The notes under the pieces are model-generated. The model was not told the DNA's origin. It saw nothing but the letters and a program-made list of their open reading frames with translations, and did no database searches. 64,000 nucleotides of DNA, from contig NZ_UNRG01000003.1 of the NCBI RefSeq assembly GCF_900537115.1, positions 248,001-312,000 on the forward strand. The letters run 5' to 3'. Made by a program: the position numbers and the translations under genes. This DNA comes from Arthrobacter sp. Alg241-R88. Lineage in GTDB: Bacteria > Actinomycetota > Actinomycetes > Actinomycetales > Micrococcaceae. Shown in pieces: positions 22,425-32,773 of the stretch (position 1 is its first letter; every line of letters starts with the position of its first letter).

Positions 22425-23921
22425 GTGCTGGTATTACTTGGATTCGCAATGATCGCGGTATTCATGGTGCTGATCATGACGAAAAAGTTGACGCCAGTGC
22501 TGGCGTTGATCATCGTCCCTACAGTTTTTGGGCTTTTCGCCGGTGCCGGCCTTGGCATCGGCGACATGGTGATGGACTCAATGAAGGCCATGACCTCAAC
22601 AGCCGCCCTGCTGATGTTCGCCATCATCTACTTCGGGCTGATGATCGACGTGGGCCTTTTTGACCCGCTGGTCCGGTTTATCCTCCGCAAACTGGGCAAC
22701 GACCCCGCCAAGGTAGTGCTGGGTACCGCCATCCTCGCGGCCGCCGTGTCCCTCGACGGCGACGGCTCAACCACGTTCATCCTCACCACCGCGGCCATGC
22801 TGCCCATCTACCTCCGGTTGAAGATGAGCCCCGTGGTCCTTACCTGCGTGGCCGGCCTGGCCAACGGCACCATGAACATCGTGCCGTGGGGCGGCCCCAC
22901 GGCCCGCGCCGCCAGCGCGTTGAAGATCGACGTCAACGATGTTTTTGTCCCGATGCTTCCCTCCCTCCTCGCCGGCATCGCCGTCGTCCTGGCCTTTGCC
23001 TGGCTGCTTGGCCTGCAGGAGCGCAACCGCCTCCGCGCCACTGCCCCGGAAATCTGGGAAGCACCGTCTACGGCAGAGCCTTTCACCGCTGAAGGGTTCG
23101 ACGGCGGCACGCGCCCTTCCGGTGTTGCCAGTGGTTCCGGAACCGGCCGCGGACGCAAGGGGACCAACCCCGGCGGAGCAGCCCCCGCCGTCGGCGGTTC
23201 AACCGGCTCCGGCGTGGCCGTACTCGAACGCACCGAAGACCTCGTGGATGACAGCGACACCGCCATGGCGGATACCGCCCTTGACCCGAACCGCAAGACC
23301 CTGCGCCCCAAGCTGCAGTGGTTCAACCTCGGCCTGACCATCGCCGTTATGGGCATGCTGATCGCCGACCTCGTGCCCCTGCCGTACGTGTTTATGGTGG
23401 GTTCGGCCATCGCCCTGCTGGTGAACTTCCCCAACGTCAAGGACCAGGCCACCCAGATCGTGGCCCACGCACCGTCGATCGTGGCCGTGGTCAGCATGGT
23501 CATGGCCGCGGCAGTCCTGACCGGCGTGCTCACCGGCACCGGCATGGTGGAAGCCATGTCCGCGTGGCTGGTACAGATCATCCCCACGTCCATGGGCCCG
23601 TTCCTGGCGGTCATCACCGGCGTCCTGAGCATCCCCATGACGTTCTTCATGAGCAACGACGCCTTCTACTTCGGCGTTCTCCCCGTCCTGAGCGAGACCG
23701 CCGGCCACTACGGCATCAGCGCCGCTGAGATGGCCCGCGCCTCCATCACAGGCCAGCCGTTCCACATGCAAAGCCCGCTGGTTCCCGCAATCCTGCTTCT
23801 GGTGTCGCTTGCCAAGGTTGACCTCGGCGACCACCACAAGAAGGTGCTGTGGCGCAGCGCCGTGGTGTCCCTGGTCATGCTGGGAATTGGCATGCTGACC
23901 GGAGCCATCGGAATCGGTTAG
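22425..23921 (+). CDS. CitMHS-family citrate/metal transporter
   Basis: A 498-residue transporter with about 11-12 hydrophobic helices, split by a hydrophilic Gly/Pro-rich loop (about residues 205-300). The 'SLDGDGSTTFILTTAAMLPIYLRLKMSPVVLTCVAGLANGTMNIVPWGGPTARAA' region (about 108-165) is characteristic of the CitMHS family, which imports citrate complexed with Mg2+ or Ca2+ in symport with protons. GTG 22425 follows GAAGGAG. The divergent CitAB-type pair implies induction by external citrate or a related tricarboxylate. Confidence 0.92.
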   Translation: MLVLLGFAMIAVFMVLIMTKKLTPVLALIIVPTVFGLFAGAGLGIGDMVMDSMKAMTSTAALLMFAIIYFGLMIDVGLFDPLVRFILRKLGNDPAKVVLGTAILAAAVSLDGDGSTTFILTTAAMLPIYLRLKMSPVVLTCVAGLANGTMNIVPWGGPTARAASALKIDVNDVFVPMLPSLLAGIAVVLAFAWLLGLQERNRLRATAPEIWEAPSTAEPFTAEGFDGGTRPSGVASGSGTGRGRKGTNPGGAAPAVGGSTGSGVAVLERTEDLVDDSDTAMADTALDPNRKTLRPKLQWFNLGLTIAVMGMLIADLVPLPYVFMVGSAIALLVNFPNVKDQATQIVAHAPSIVAVVSMVMAAAVLTGVLTGTGMVEAMSAWLVQIIPTSMGPFLAVITGVLSIPMTFFMSNDAFYFGVLPVLSETAGHYGISAAEMARASITGQPFHMQSPLVPAILLLVSLAKVDLGDHHKKVLWRSAVVSLVMLGIGMLTGAIGIG

Positions 23922-23972
23922 TCTGTAGCTGCCGTACTGCTGGCCCTCGTGGCCGCTGGTCCGGTATGAAGG

Positions 23973-24010
23973 TGCCCGTCTGACGCCCGCTGGGGGCCGT
24001 CAGACGGGCA
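23973..24010 (+). terminator. Strong hairpin terminator before gatC
   Basis: TGCCCGTCTGACG (23973-23985) pairs perfectly with CGTCAGACGGGCA (23998-24010), a 13-bp stem with a 12-base loop, followed by TCATCGTTTC. It ends the citrate transporter transcript. TAGAAT at 24026-24031 is a plausible -10 for the gatCAB operon. Confidence 0.8.
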
Positions 24011-24068
24011 TCATCGTTTCCCCACTAGAATGGATCGGAAATCAATTCAAACTTTGCAGGGGAGATCC

Positions 24069-24365
24069 ATGGCTGCGATCAACCGTGACGACGTTGCGCA
24101 TCTCGCGCGGCTCGCTCACATTGAGATGAGTGCCCAAGAGCTGGACAGGATGGCCGGAGAACTCGCGGTCATCGTTGATTCGGTCAAGTCCGTGAGCCAG
24201 GCTGCCGGTGACGACGTCCCGGCGACGTCCCACCCCATCCCGCTGAACAACGTGTTCCGCGAGGACGTTGTGGGCCACACCTTCACCGCGGAACAGGCGC
24301 TCTCCGGCGCACCGGACTCCGACGAAAACCGTTTCAAGGTCCCGGCAATCCTGGATGAGGCATAA
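24069..24365 (+). CDS. gatC: Asp/Glu-tRNA amidotransferase subunit C
   Basis: A 98-residue protein, normal for GatC, with '[31 protein letters not shown]' and '[19 protein letters not shown]'. GatC stabilises GatA and bridges it to GatB in the complex that converts misacylated Glu-tRNAGln or Asp-tRNAAsn. ATG 24069 has GGGGAG upstream. It is the first gene of gatCAB and lies two bases before gatA. Confidence 0.96.
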   Translation: MAAINRDDVAHLARLAHIEMSAQELDRMAGELAVIVDSVKSVSQAAGDDVPATSHPIPLNNVFREDVVGHTFTAEQALSGAPDSDENRFKVPAILDEA

Positions 24366-24367
24366 GC

Positions 24368-25924
24368 ATGACTGACAACAACGAACTCATCCGCCTCTCC
24401 GCCGCCCGGCTGGCCGAAAAGCTGGCCGCCGGCGAGGTTACCTCCGTCGAGGTCACCCAGGCGTACCTGGACCGGATCGCTGCTGTTGACGGCGGGGAAC
24501 GGGGCGTCAACGCTTTCCTGCACGTCAACGCCGAGGAAGCCCTTGCCGTCGCCGCCGAGGTGGACGCCATCCGTGCTGCCGGCGGTGCAGAGGCCGAATC
24601 CCTGCACGTCCTGGCCGGCGTCCCGATCGCCGTCAAGGACCTCATTGTCACGGTGGGCCAGCCCACCACGGCCGGCTCCAAAATCCTCGAGGGCTGGCAC
24701 AGCCCCTACGACGCCACTGTGGTGGAACGCCTGCGCGCCGCGAAGATGCCGATCCTGGGCAAGACCAACCTGGACGAGTTCGCCATGGGCTCCTCCACTG
24801 AACATTCCGCCTACGGGCCCACCCGCAACCCGTGGGACCTTGACCGGATCCCGGGCGGCTCCGGTGGCGGCTCCGCTGCCGCCGTCGCGGCCTTCGAAGC
24901 ACCCCTCGCACTCGGCACCGACACCGGCGGGTCCATCCGCCAGCCCGGGGCAGTTACCGGCACCGTCGGCGTGAAGCCGACCTACGGCAGCGTGTCCCGC
25001 TACGGCGCCATCGCCATGGCATCCTCGCTGGACCAGATCGGCCCGGTTTCAAGGACGGTCCTGGACTCCGCCCTCCTGCACGACGTCATCGGCGGGCACG
25101 ATCCCCGCGACTCCACCTCCCTTCCGGACCCGCTGGCAGACCTCGTGGCCGCGGCCAAAACCGGCAACGTTGAGGGCATGCGGATCGGCATCATCAAGGA
25201 ACTCCACGGCGAGGGCTACCAGGCCGGCGTCGAAAACCGCTTCAACGACGCCCTGGAGCTCCTCAAGGAGGCCGGCGCGGAAATCGTCGAGGTCTCCTGC
25301 CCCAACTTCCAGTACGCCCTGGGCGCCTACTACCTGATCATGCCCTCCGAGGCGTCCTCAAACCTCGCCAAGTTCGACGGCGTCCGGTACGGCCTGCGCG
25401 TCCTCCCCGAAGACGGTCCCATGACCATCGAACGCGTCATGGGCGCCACCCGCGCCGCCGGCTTCGGTGACGAAGTGAAGCGGCGAATCATCCTGGGCAC
25501 CTACGCCCTGAGCGCCGGCTACTACGACGCCTACTACGGTTCGGCCCAGAAGGTGCGCACGCTCGTGCAGCGCGACTTCGACGCCGCCTTCACCGTGGCC
25601 GACGTCCTCATTTCGCCCACTGCGCCCACCACGGCCTTCCGCCTTGGCGAGAAGCTGGACGACCCCCTGGCCATGTACCTCAACGACGTCGCCACCATCC
25701 CGGCCAACCTGGCCGGAGTCCCGGGTCTGTCCCTGCCCGGCGGCCTGGCCGACGAGGACGGGCTGCCCGTGGGCATCCAGCTGCTCGCCCCCGCACGGGA
25801 AGACGCCCGCCTGTACCGGGTGGGCGCCGTCCTGGAGTCGCTTCTTGAGGCCAAGTGGGGCGGCCCGCTGCTGGCCCAGGCCCCGGAACTGGGTGAGCTC
25901 GTCGAAGCCAAGGAGGCAAAATAA
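24368..25924 (+). CDS. gatA: Asp/Glu-tRNA amidotransferase subunit A (amidase)
   Basis: A 518-residue amidase-signature enzyme that releases ammonia from glutamine for tRNA transamidation. The Ser-cisSer-Lys triad can be read as K90 ('VAVKDLIV' region), S165 (in '[10 protein letters not shown]') and S189 (in '[12 protein letters not shown]'). The stop TAA shares its last base with the gatB ATG (TAATG), giving coupled translation. Confidence 0.97.
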   Translation: MTDNNELIRLSAARLAEKLAAGEVTSVEVTQAYLDRIAAVDGGERGVNAFLHVNAEEALAVAAEVDAIRAAGGAEAESLHVLAGVPIAVKDLIVTVGQPTTAGSKILEGWHSPYDATVVERLRAAKMPILGKTNLDEFAMGSSTEHSAYGPTRNPWDLDRIPGGSGGGSAAAVAAFEAPLALGTDTGGSIRQPGAVTGTVGVKPTYGSVSRYGAIAMASSLDQIGPVSRTVLDSALLHDVIGGHDPRDSTSLPDPLADLVAAAKTGNVEGMRIGIIKELHGEGYQAGVENRFNDALELLKEAGAEIVEVSCPNFQYALGAYYLIMPSEASSNLAKFDGVRYGLRVLPEDGPMTIERVMGATRAAGFGDEVKRRIILGTYALSAGYYDAYYGSAQKVRTLVQRDFDAAFTVADVLISPTAPTTAFRLGEKLDDPLAMYLNDVATIPANLAGVPGLSLPGGLADEDGLPVGIQLLAPAREDARLYRVGAVLESLLEAKWGGPLLAQAPELGELVEAKEAK

Positions 25925-27432
25925 TGAACACTGACGCAATCCTGAGCTTCGAAGAGGCCATGGAGAAGTACGATCCCGTCCTGGGGTTCGAGGTCCACGT
26001 GGAGCTCAACACCAAGACCAAGATGTTCTCCTCCGCCCCCAACGTCTTCGGCGACGAACCCAACACCAATGTGAACGAGGTGGACCTGGGCATGCCCGGC
26101 GTGCTGCCGGTGGTGAACAAGGCTGCGATCGAGTCCTCGATCAAGATCGGCCTCGCGCTCAACTGCAAGATCGCCGAGTCCTGCCGCTTTGCCCGGAAGA
26201 ACTACTTCTACCCGGACACCCCCAAGAACTTCCAGACTTCGCAGTACGACGAACCCATCGCGTACGACGGCTACCTGGACATCGAACTCTCCGACGGCAC
26301 CGTGTTCCGCGTGGAGATCGAGCGCGCCCACATGGAAGAGGACGCCGGAAAGCTGACCCACATGGGCGGCGCTACGGGCCGTATCCAGGGTGCCGACTTC
26401 TCGCTGGTGGACTACAACCGTGCCGGCGTGCCGCTTGTTGAAATCGTCACCAAGCCCATCGAGGGCGCCGGTTCGCGTGCCCCGGAACTCGCCAAGGCCT
26501 ACGTGGCAGCGGTGCGGGAGATCGTGAAAAACCTGGGCGTGTCCGACGCGAAGATGGAACGCGGCAACGTCCGCTGCGACGCCAACGTCTCGCTTCGCCC
26601 CCACGGCCGTGAGCGTTTCGGCATCCGTTCCGAAACCAAGAACGTGAACTCGCTGCGCGCCGTGGAACACGCCGTCCGCTACGAAATCCAGCGCCACGCT
26701 GCTGTCCTGGACGCCGGTGAGCCCGTTGTCCAGGAGACCCGCCACTGGCACGAGGACACCCGCACCACCACGTCCGGCCGGGCCAAGTCCGACGCCGACG
26801 ACTACCGCTACTTCCCGGAACCTGACCTGGTTCCCGTGGTTCCGTCGCGGGAGTGGGTTGAGGAACTCCGGGCCACCCTGCCCGAGCCGCCGGCCGCGCG
26901 CCGCAAGCGACTGCAGGCTGACTGGGGCTACTCAGACCTCGAATTCCGGGACGTCGTAAACGCCGGCGTGATGGACGAGATTGAGGAAACCATCGCCGCC
27001 GGTGCCTCGGCTTCGGTTGCCCGCAAGTGGTGGATGGGTGAGATCGTCGGCCGCGCCAAGAATGCCGACGTCGACCCGGGCCAGCTTGGCGTCCAGCCCG
27101 CCACCATCGTGGAGCTGGCACGCATGGTGGAAGAAGGCAAGATCAACAACAAGATGGCATCGGAGGTGCTCGACGGCGTCCTGGCCGGCGAAGGCACGCC
27201 GTCGGAGATCGTGGAGAAGCGCGGCCTGGCCGTGGTTTCCGACGACGGGCCGCTGCTCGAAGCAATTGACGCCGCGCTGGCCGCGCAGCCTGATGTTGCG
27301 GACAAGATCCGCGGCGGCAAGGTCCAGGCCATCGGGGCCATCGTGGGCGGCGTGATGAAGGCCACCCGCGGCCAGGCTGACGCCGCCCGTGTCCGGGAGC
27401 TGATCCTGGAAAAGCTGGGCGTCACCGTCTAG
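25924..27432 (+). CDS. gatB: Asp/Glu-tRNA amidotransferase subunit B
   Basis: A 502-residue subunit that binds the tRNA and activates the misacylated residue with ATP. The cradle domain has '[20 protein letters not shown]', '[15 protein letters not shown]' and '[26 protein letters not shown]'. The C-terminal YqeY-like tail domain is complete ('[33 protein letters not shown]'). Confidence 0.97.
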   Translation: MNTDAILSFEEAMEKYDPVLGFEVHVELNTKTKMFSSAPNVFGDEPNTNVNEVDLGMPGVLPVVNKAAIESSIKIGLALNCKIAESCRFARKNYFYPDTPKNFQTSQYDEPIAYDGYLDIELSDGTVFRVEIERAHMEEDAGKLTHMGGATGRIQGADFSLVDYNRAGVPLVEIVTKPIEGAGSRAPELAKAYVAAVREIVKNLGVSDAKMERGNVRCDANVSLRPHGRERFGIRSETKNVNSLRAVEHAVRYEIQRHAAVLDAGEPVVQETRHWHEDTRTTTSGRAKSDADDYRYFPEPDLVPVVPSREWVEELRATLPEPPAARRKRLQADWGYSDLEFRDVVNAGVMDEIEETIAAGASASVARKWWMGEIVGRAKNADVDPGQLGVQPATIVELARMVEEGKINNKMASEVLDGVLAGEGTPSEIVEKRGLAVVSDDGPLLEAIDAALAAQPDVADKIRGGKVQAIGAIVGGVMKATRGQADAARVRELILEKLGVTV

Positions 27433-27446
27433 CCCGTCGTCCCCGG

Positions 27447-27502
27447 CCGGGCCGCAGTTAGCGCCGCGAAATTCCTTTCTCGCGGCGTTGGCTGCGGCCC
27501 GG
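27447..27502 (+). terminator. Two-tier hairpin terminator after gatB
   Basis: Outer stem CCGGGCCGCAG (27447-27457) with CTGCGGCCCGG (27492-27502). Inner stem CGCCGCGA (27462-27469) with TCGCGGCG (27480-27487). A 4x4 internal loop separates them, and TTGTGGTTT follows. It ends the gatCAB transcript. Confidence 0.8.
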
Positions 27503-27570
27503 TTGTGGTTTAAGTAGTACTCACTTTCCACTTGCCGCGGAGTACTCGTGTGCGGCGGCGCACCCGGCCC

Positions 27571-27576
27571 TACACT
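27571..27576 (+). promoter_or_regulatory. Probable -10 box (TACACT) for the secreted protein gene
   Basis: TACACT matches the actinobacterial TANNNT -10 and lies 63 bases upstream of the start region. Two AGTACT palindromes (27516-27521, 27541-27546), 25 bases apart, precede it and may be regulatory. Confidence 0.4.
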
Positions 27577-27638
27577 GAAGCTCCAAGGGCGCCGCTTGAC
27601 GGGAAACAGGCCCTGCCGTCGCTGTGGGAGGTATGGGT

Positions 27639-28247
27639 ATGTCCATCCGGGAACCGTTGAAACTCCGCAAGGCCGCGCTTGCAGGCGCGGTGGCACTCGC
27701 GCTGACGGGCACCGGCGTCGCCATCGCCTGGGCCGCCGACCCGCCCGCGCCGTCCCCGCCGTCGTCATCGGCTCCGGGGAATTCGGACAAGGCGCAGGGG
27801 TCCGGCAAGCCGGACAAAGCTCAGGGGCACAACAAGCCGGACAAAGCCCAGCGCCCGCAGCACCTGCACGGGGAAAGCGTGGTCAAGAAGGCCGACGGCA
27901 CGTTCGTAACAGAGTTTGGCCAGCGCGGCACGGTGCAGGCCGTCAGCGGTACGTCCATCACGGTCAAGAGCGAGGACGGCTACTCGCAGGCCTACACCGT
28001 GAACGCCGAAACGAAAATTGCTCAGGTGCCGCCGGCGGACAGCACCCCGGGGATGGCCGACGGCGGCAAGCGGCCCAAGCCGGCAGCGGGGTCTATTGCG
28101 GACATCGCCACGGGTGACGTTGTCCGGATCTCCGGGGTGAAAAGCGGGGATCAGGTCACGGCGGAGCGGATCCTTGAGGGTGCCGACGACGGACCGGGTC
28201 TGGGGATGGGCCGCGGGCACGGCCACGGCAAGGGCCACTCAAAGTAG
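27639..28247 (+). CDS. Secreted DUF5666-like protein
   Basis: A 202-residue protein with a signal peptide ('KAALAGAVALALTGTGVAIAWA', cleavage near residue 30). Three repeats of a Gly/Lys/Pro/Asp motif around 'KPDKAQ' follow. The beta-rich domain ('FGQRGTVQAVSGTSITVKSEDGYSQAYTVNAETKI ... IADIATGDVVRISGVKSGDQVTAERIL') resembles DUF5666. The tail is rich in Gly and His ('GMGRGHGHGKGHSK') and might bind metal (inference). ATG 27639 was chosen over GTG 27624 and ATG 27633 because GGGAGG (27626-27631) lies seven bases before it. Function unknown. Confidence 0.75.
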   Translation: MSIREPLKLRKAALAGAVALALTGTGVAIAWAADPPAPSPPSSSAPGNSDKAQGSGKPDKAQGHNKPDKAQRPQHLHGESVVKKADGTFVTEFGQRGTVQAVSGTSITVKSEDGYSQAYTVNAETKIAQVPPADSTPGMADGGKRPKPAAGSIADIATGDVVRISGVKSGDQVTAERILEGADDGPGLGMGRGHGHGKGHSK

Positions 28248-28296
28248 GTAGCGGCAAGTGTCGTTTTGGACGCTCAAAACGGCACTTAGTGCTACC
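28247..28296. terminator. Bidirectional hairpin between convergent genes
   Basis: GGTAGC/GCTACC, AAGTG/CACTT and CGTTTTG/CAAAACG pair in nested order from 28247 to 28296, with small mismatches. The structure overlaps the stop of the secreted protein and lies eight bases before the stop of the convergent LysR gene. The A/T-rich inner stem gives it directionality on both strands. Confidence 0.75.
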
Positions 28297-28304
28297 CAGT
28301 TGGG

Positions 28305-29216
28305 TCAGCCCTGCTCCACCAGCCCCGCCATGATGCCCTGCAGTGCTTCGGCGACTGTCATGACGGAACGGCGCTTCAGATTCTCGGGCCGCGCCAACAA
28401 GTCAATCCGGCGGCGGGTGCTGATCCCCTCCAGGGGCCGCAGCACAATGTCCGGGTTGAGAACCGGTCCTGCGGTGTACCTCGGCAGCAGCCCCACTACT
28501 CCACCCGCTGCCACCAGCGCCGCCACTGTGGAGTAGTCGTTGATCCGGTGCACGATGTTCAGTTCGCGGCTGGAAACAGCGGCGACGGCGGACAACACAT
28601 CCGCGGGGGAGTAACCGGTGTGGCTGGTCACCCACGCCTCGCCGCCGACGTCGTCTGCCGTCACGGCCGCTTTCCCGGCAAGGGGGTGGCCCGCGGGCAA
28701 GGCCACATCCAGCGGTTCGTGAGCCAGCGGAATCACCGTCACCCGCTCCGCAGGCCACCGCGGGCTGTGGTCCATCCGGTGGGCAAGGACCAGGTCGTAG
28801 CGTGCCGTCAGGGCGGGGAAGTCCTGCTGGGCGACGTCCTCATCCGAGAGCTCGATCCGCGGCTGGCCGGGGGCATCGAGAATCCTGGCCAGCGGCGCGA
28901 ACACCGCCTGTCCCGCGCTGTGGAACCCGCACAGGGTTACCCGGCCCGCCGCGGAGCCGTGGTAATTGCCGATGGCGTCCCGGGCATCAGCCATCGCGCT
29001 GACCACGGCGGCTCCGGCGTCGGCCAGTACCTGCCCGGCGTCGGTAAGCACCAGGTTGCGGCCCTCCTTGCGGGTGAGCGGAACATCGACTTTCCGCTGC
29101 AGCAGGGCCAGCTGCTGGGAGACGGCAGAGGGGGTGACCATCAGGGTCTCCGCCACTGCCTTGACGCTGCCCAGGGCTCCCAGTTCACGCAGGATTTCAA
29201 GCTGGTGTATCTCCAC
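28305..29216 (-). CDS. LysR-family regulator divergent from tdh-kbl
   Basis: A 303-residue LysR regulator. The N-terminal winged helix-turn-helix is 'LGSVKAVAETLMVTPSAVSQQLALLQRKV'; the effector-binding domain follows. No Shine-Dalgarno is seen. On the minus strand TAGACT (29223-29228) lies six bases before the GTG at 29216, suggesting a leaderless mRNA. The divergent arrangement suggests control of the threonine degradation genes, but it could act elsewhere. Confidence 0.9.
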   Translation of the reverse strand: MEIHQLEILRELGALGSVKAVAETLMVTPSAVSQQLALLQRKVDVPLTRKEGRNLVLTDAGQVLADAGAAVVSAMADARDAIGNYHGSAAGRVTLCGFHSAGQAVFAPLARILDAPGQPRIELSDEDVAQQDFPALTARYDLVLAHRMDHSPRWPAERVTVIPLAHEPLDVALPAGHPLAGKAAVTADDVGGEAWVTSHTGYSPADVLSAVAAVSSRELNIVHRINDYSTVAALVAAGGVVGLLPRYTAGPVLNPDIVLRPLEGISTRRRIDLLARPENLKRRSVMTVAEALQGIMAGLVEQG

Positions 29217-29233
29217 GGGCCCAGTCTACGCGT

Positions 29234-29245
29234 TAGCCATGGCTA
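29234..29245. promoter_or_regulatory. 12-bp palindrome in LysR/tdh intergenic region
   Basis: TAGCCATGGCTA is a perfect dyad just upstream of the LysR -10 (29223-29228). It is about 50 bases before the tdh start site predicted from TTGAGA (29255-29260), a 17-base spacer and AAGCTT (29278-29283). It is a candidate LysR binding site. Confidence 0.4.
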
Positions 29246-29344
29246 CATCGTCGATTGAGAACTTCGCTGTTGTGCTAAAGCTTCTTCCTCGCTGTAATGA
29301 GGAGGGCAGGACCTGCCAACGACGCACAAAGAGTAAGGAAGCCG

Positions 29345-30391
29345 ATGAAGGCTTTGTACAAGGCCGGCCCACAGGCCGGCTTCGAGCTGGTGGACCGCCC
29401 CGAACCGGCAGCAGGGCCCGCGGACGTGAAAATCCGGGTCATGACCACCGGCATCTGCGGCACCGACCTCCACATCCAGTCCTGGGATTCCTGGGCGCAG
29501 GGGATCATCGAAGCTCCCCTGATCCCCGGCCATGAGTTCTACGGTGAAGTAGTCGACATCGGCGAGGACGTCCGTGACGTCAAAGTCGGCGACCGGGTCT
29601 CCGGCGAAGGCCACGTGGTCTGCGGAATTTGCCGGAACTGCCGCGCGGGTCGACGCCAAATGTGCATCCACACCGTCAGTGTGGGCGTGCAGCGCGACGG
29701 CGCGTTCGCCGAGTACGTGGTGATCCCGGAAACCAACGTCTGGGTCCATCACGATCCGTCTGTTACCCCCGAGCTCGGCGCCATCTTCGATCCCTTCGGC
29801 AATGCCGTGCACACGGCCCTCAGTTTCCCGCTGGTGGGGGAGGACGTGCTCATTACCGGTGCCGGCCCCATCGGGCTGATGGCCATCGCAGTCGCCCGCC
29901 ACGCCGGAGCCCGCAAGATCGCCATCACGGACGTCTCGCGGCCAAGGCTGGACCTGGCCCGGCAGCTCGGCGCAGACCTTGCCATTGACGTCTCCACCAC
30001 CCGCGTCCGGGAGGCCCAGCGGGAGCTGGGGATGCGCGAGGGTTTCGACATCGGGATGGAAATGTCCGGCCACCCCACGGCCCTGCCGGAGATGATCGAC
30101 AACATGAATCACGGCGGCCGGATCGCCATGCTGGGGCTGCCCAGCCAGGACATCACCATCGACTGGGGCAAAGTAGTGACCCACATGCTCACGCTCAAGG
30201 GCATCTACGGCCGGGAGATGTACGAGACCTGGTACGCGATGAGCGCCATGCTGTCGTCCAATCCCGTCCTGCACGCAGGCATCTCCGCCGTCGTCACCGA
30301 TACGCTCCCTGCCGCACAGTGGGAAAAAGGCTTCGACCTGGCCCGCAGCGGTGCAGGCGGAAAAGTTGTCCTCGACTGGACCCAACTCTAA
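29345..30391 (+). CDS. tdh: L-threonine 3-dehydrogenase
   Basis: A 348-residue zinc-dependent medium-chain dehydrogenase oxidising L-threonine to 2-amino-3-ketobutyrate with NAD+. Catalytic zinc ligands in 'CGTDLHI' and 'PGHEFYGEV', structural zinc Cys cluster in '[15 protein letters not shown]', Rossmann motif '[16 protein letters not shown]'. ATG 29345 has AAGGAAG upstream. It lies eight bases before kbl, which uses its unstable product, so the pair forms one pathway unit. Confidence 0.96.
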   Translation: MKALYKAGPQAGFELVDRPEPAAGPADVKIRVMTTGICGTDLHIQSWDSWAQGIIEAPLIPGHEFYGEVVDIGEDVRDVKVGDRVSGEGHVVCGICRNCRAGRRQMCIHTVSVGVQRDGAFAEYVVIPETNVWVHHDPSVTPELGAIFDPFGNAVHTALSFPLVGEDVLITGAGPIGLMAIAVARHAGARKIAITDVSRPRLDLARQLGADLAIDVSTTRVREAQRELGMREGFDIGMEMSGHPTALPEMIDNMNHGGRIAMLGLPSQDITIDWGKVVTHMLTLKGIYGREMYETWYAMSAMLSSNPVLHAGISAVVTDTLPAAQWEKGFDLARSGAGGKVVLDWTQL

Positions 30392-30399
30392 GGAACACC

Positions 30400-31596
30400 A
30401 TGTACACCTCGATCAAGGAACAGCTGAGCACCGAGCTGGAGGACATCCGCACCGCGGGGCTCTTCAAAACCGAGCGCAGCATCAATTCGCCGCAGTCCAG
30501 CCACATCACCGCAGGCCTCATCGGCCAGCAGGATGCCAACGTGCTGAACTTCTGCGCCAACAACTACCTGGGCCTGGCGGACCATCCTGAAATTATCAGC
30601 GCAGCGAAGGGGGCCATGGACGAACGTGGCTTCGGCATGGCCAGCGTGCGGTTCATCTGCGGCACCCAGGACCTGCACCTGGAGCTCGAAGCCCGCGTCT
30701 CGCGGTTCCTGGGAACCGAGGACACCATCCTGTTCTCCAGCTGCTTCGACGCCAACGGCGGCGTTTTCGAGTCCCTGTTCGGCCCGGAGGACGCTGTCAT
30801 TTCCGATGCACTGAACCATGCCTCCATCATTGACGGCATCCGCCTGTGCAAAGCGCAGCGTTACCGGTACGCCAACCAGGACATGGCTGACCTCGAGGCG
30901 AAGCTCGTTGAGGCAAAGGATGCCCGCCGCAAGATCATCGTCACCGACGGGGTCTTCTCGATGGACGGGTACCTGGCGCCGCTGGAGGCCATCTGCGACC
31001 TCGCCGAGAAGCACGACGCCCTTGTCATGGTGGACGATTCCCACGCCGTCGGCTTCATGGGCGCAACCGGCGCAGGCACACCCGAGCATGCAGGCGTGTC
31101 GCAGCGGCTGGATATCTATACCGGGACCTTCGGCAAGGCACTGGGCGGGGCATCAGGGGGATACGTCTCCGGCCGTGCGGAGGTGGTGGCCATGCTGCGG
31201 CAGAAGGCCCGCCCCTACCTCTTTTCCAACTCCCTGGCCCCGGCTATCGTCGCCGCCACCATCAAGGCACTGGACCTGGTGGAGAACTCGGCGGAGCTGC
31301 GCCGCACGCTTTTTGACAACGCCGCACTCTTCCGTCGCCGTATGACGGAGGAAGGATTCGACCTCCTCCCCGGCGAGCATGCCATCGTCCCGGTGATGTT
31401 CGGCGACGCCGTCCTGGCCGCGAAGGTGGCTGACCGGATGCTGCAGCACGGCGTCTTCGTTACCGCTTTCAGCTTTCCCGTGGTTCCGCGCGGGGCGGCC
31501 AGGATCCGCGTGCAGCTTTCGGCTGCGCATTCAGCGGACGACGTCGAAGCCTGCGTGCGTGCCTTCGTCGCCAGCCGTGCCGAGGTGGCAGCGTGA
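30400..31596 (+). CDS. kbl: Glycine C-acetyltransferase (2-amino-3-ketobutyrate CoA ligase)
   Basis: A 398-residue PLP enzyme of the alpha-oxoamine synthase family. It cleaves 2-amino-3-ketobutyrate with CoA to glycine and acetyl-CoA. The PLP-binding lysine is K246 in '[15 protein letters not shown]'; '[21 protein letters not shown]' holds the cofactor Asp and His. ATG 30400 follows AAGGA. Confidence 0.95.
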   Translation: MYTSIKEQLSTELEDIRTAGLFKTERSINSPQSSHITAGLIGQQDANVLNFCANNYLGLADHPEIISAAKGAMDERGFGMASVRFICGTQDLHLELEARVSRFLGTEDTILFSSCFDANGGVFESLFGPEDAVISDALNHASIIDGIRLCKAQRYRYANQDMADLEAKLVEAKDARRKIIVTDGVFSMDGYLAPLEAICDLAEKHDALVMVDDSHAVGFMGATGAGTPEHAGVSQRLDIYTGTFGKALGGASGGYVSGRAEVVAMLRQKARPYLFSNSLAPAIVAATIKALDLVENSAELRRTLFDNAALFRRRMTEEGFDLLPGEHAIVPVMFGDAVLAAKVADRMLQHGVFVTAFSFPVVPRGAARIRVQLSAAHSADDVEACVRAFVASRAEVAA

Positions 31597-31637
31597 CGGC
31601 AGTCACCGCCCGCCCTTAACTCTGCAAGGATGGTGCC

Positions 31638-32762
31638 ATGGCAGCACACTATGACGTCCTGATCGTCGGCGGCGGAATTGCCGGGCTTTCCCTGGCTTCG
31701 GCGCTGGCGGGCACCTGCAGCGTGGCGTTGGTGGAGGCTGAGCAGGAGCTGGCGTACCACACCTCCTCCCGCTCAGCCCGCCAGCTCATCCCCAGCTACG
31801 GCCCGCCCGTGGTCCAGGAACTGACGGTCCGCACCCTGGAACTGATCGCAGCCCGCGATGCCGGGCTGCCCGAACCCGTGCTCACGCCCCGCAGCTTTAT
31901 GCTGATCGGGACCGAGGAGGCGGTGGCGGCGGAAGCCAGCGGCCACATGCGCTCCATCACCCCGGCCGAGGCGTTGGAACTCTGCCCGGCCCTGGTCCCG
32001 GAGTCGTTCACCGCCGCCGGGCTGGACACGGGATCCTTTGGCTGTAACGCACCACTGCTGCTCGCGGACCACCGCCAGCGGGCACTTGCAGCCGGGGTGG
32101 ACATCATTACGGGCGCGCGGGTCCACTCCGCGCAGCGCCTTGGATCCGGCTGGCAGGTGGGGGCCGGGATGGAGGCATTCGGAGCCGGCGTCCTGGTTAA
32201 CGCGGCCGGCGCCTGGGCAGACGAGCTGGCTGTGATCAGCGGAGTGGAGAAGCTCGGGCTGCAGCCATACCGGCGCACCGCGGCCATTGCCGCCGTCGAA
32301 CGTCCCTTGCCGCCGCAAAGCCCCATGGTGGCGGCTGCGGATAACACGTTCTACTTCCGGCGCGAGGGTAACGACGTGCTGATTTCCCCGTCCGAATCGG
32401 TGCCCAGCGGTCCAGAGGATGCCAAGCCCCGCCCGGGAGACGTGGAGCGCCTGGTGGCCAGGCTCAACCAGTTGACCACGTTGGGCATCACGGACGTCCG
32501 CCGAGCCTGGACCGGGTTGCGGACCGAAGCGGCCGACGGCGTCCCCGTGGCCGGCTTCGATGCGGAAGCCCCCGGCTTCTACTGGCTCGCCGGCCAGGGT
32601 GGCTATGGCTTCCAGACATCGTCCGCCATGGCGGAGCTCGCGGCTGGGCAAATCCTCGCCGGACTCGAATCTGCCGGCAATGTTGCCCAGGCAGCTGAGG
32701 ATGGTCCGGCATCCCGGACAGCTCAGGCGCTCGCGGCCACCCGCTGGTCAGTCCGGCGCTGA
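31638..32762 (+). CDS. FAD-dependent oxidoreductase (DAO family)
   Basis: A 374-residue flavoprotein with the dinucleotide motif 'YDVLIVGGGIAGLSLASALAG' (residues 5-25) and the C-terminal FAD motif 'YWLAGQGGYGFQTSSAMAELAA'. It belongs to the D-amino acid oxidase / sarcosine oxidase / hydroxyglutarate dehydrogenase superfamily. The middle lacks features that would settle the substrate. AAGGA lies nine bases before ATG 31638. It is codirectional with tdh-kbl and hutI, so an amino-acid-derived substrate is a fair guess only. Confidence 0.85.
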   Translation: MAAHYDVLIVGGGIAGLSLASALAGTCSVALVEAEQELAYHTSSRSARQLIPSYGPPVVQELTVRTLELIAARDAGLPEPVLTPRSFMLIGTEEAVAAEASGHMRSITPAEALELCPALVPESFTAAGLDTGSFGCNAPLLLADHRQRALAAGVDIITGARVHSAQRLGSGWQVGAGMEAFGAGVLVNAAGAWADELAVISGVEKLGLQPYRRTAAIAAVERPLPPQSPMVAAADNTFYFRREGNDVLISPSESVPSGPEDAKPRPGDVERLVARLNQLTTLGITDVRRAWTGLRTEAADGVPVAGFDAEAPGFYWLAGQGGYGFQTSSAMAELAAGQILAGLESAGNVAQAAEDGPASRTAQALAATRWSVRR

Positions 32763-32773
32763 AGAATGGTCGT

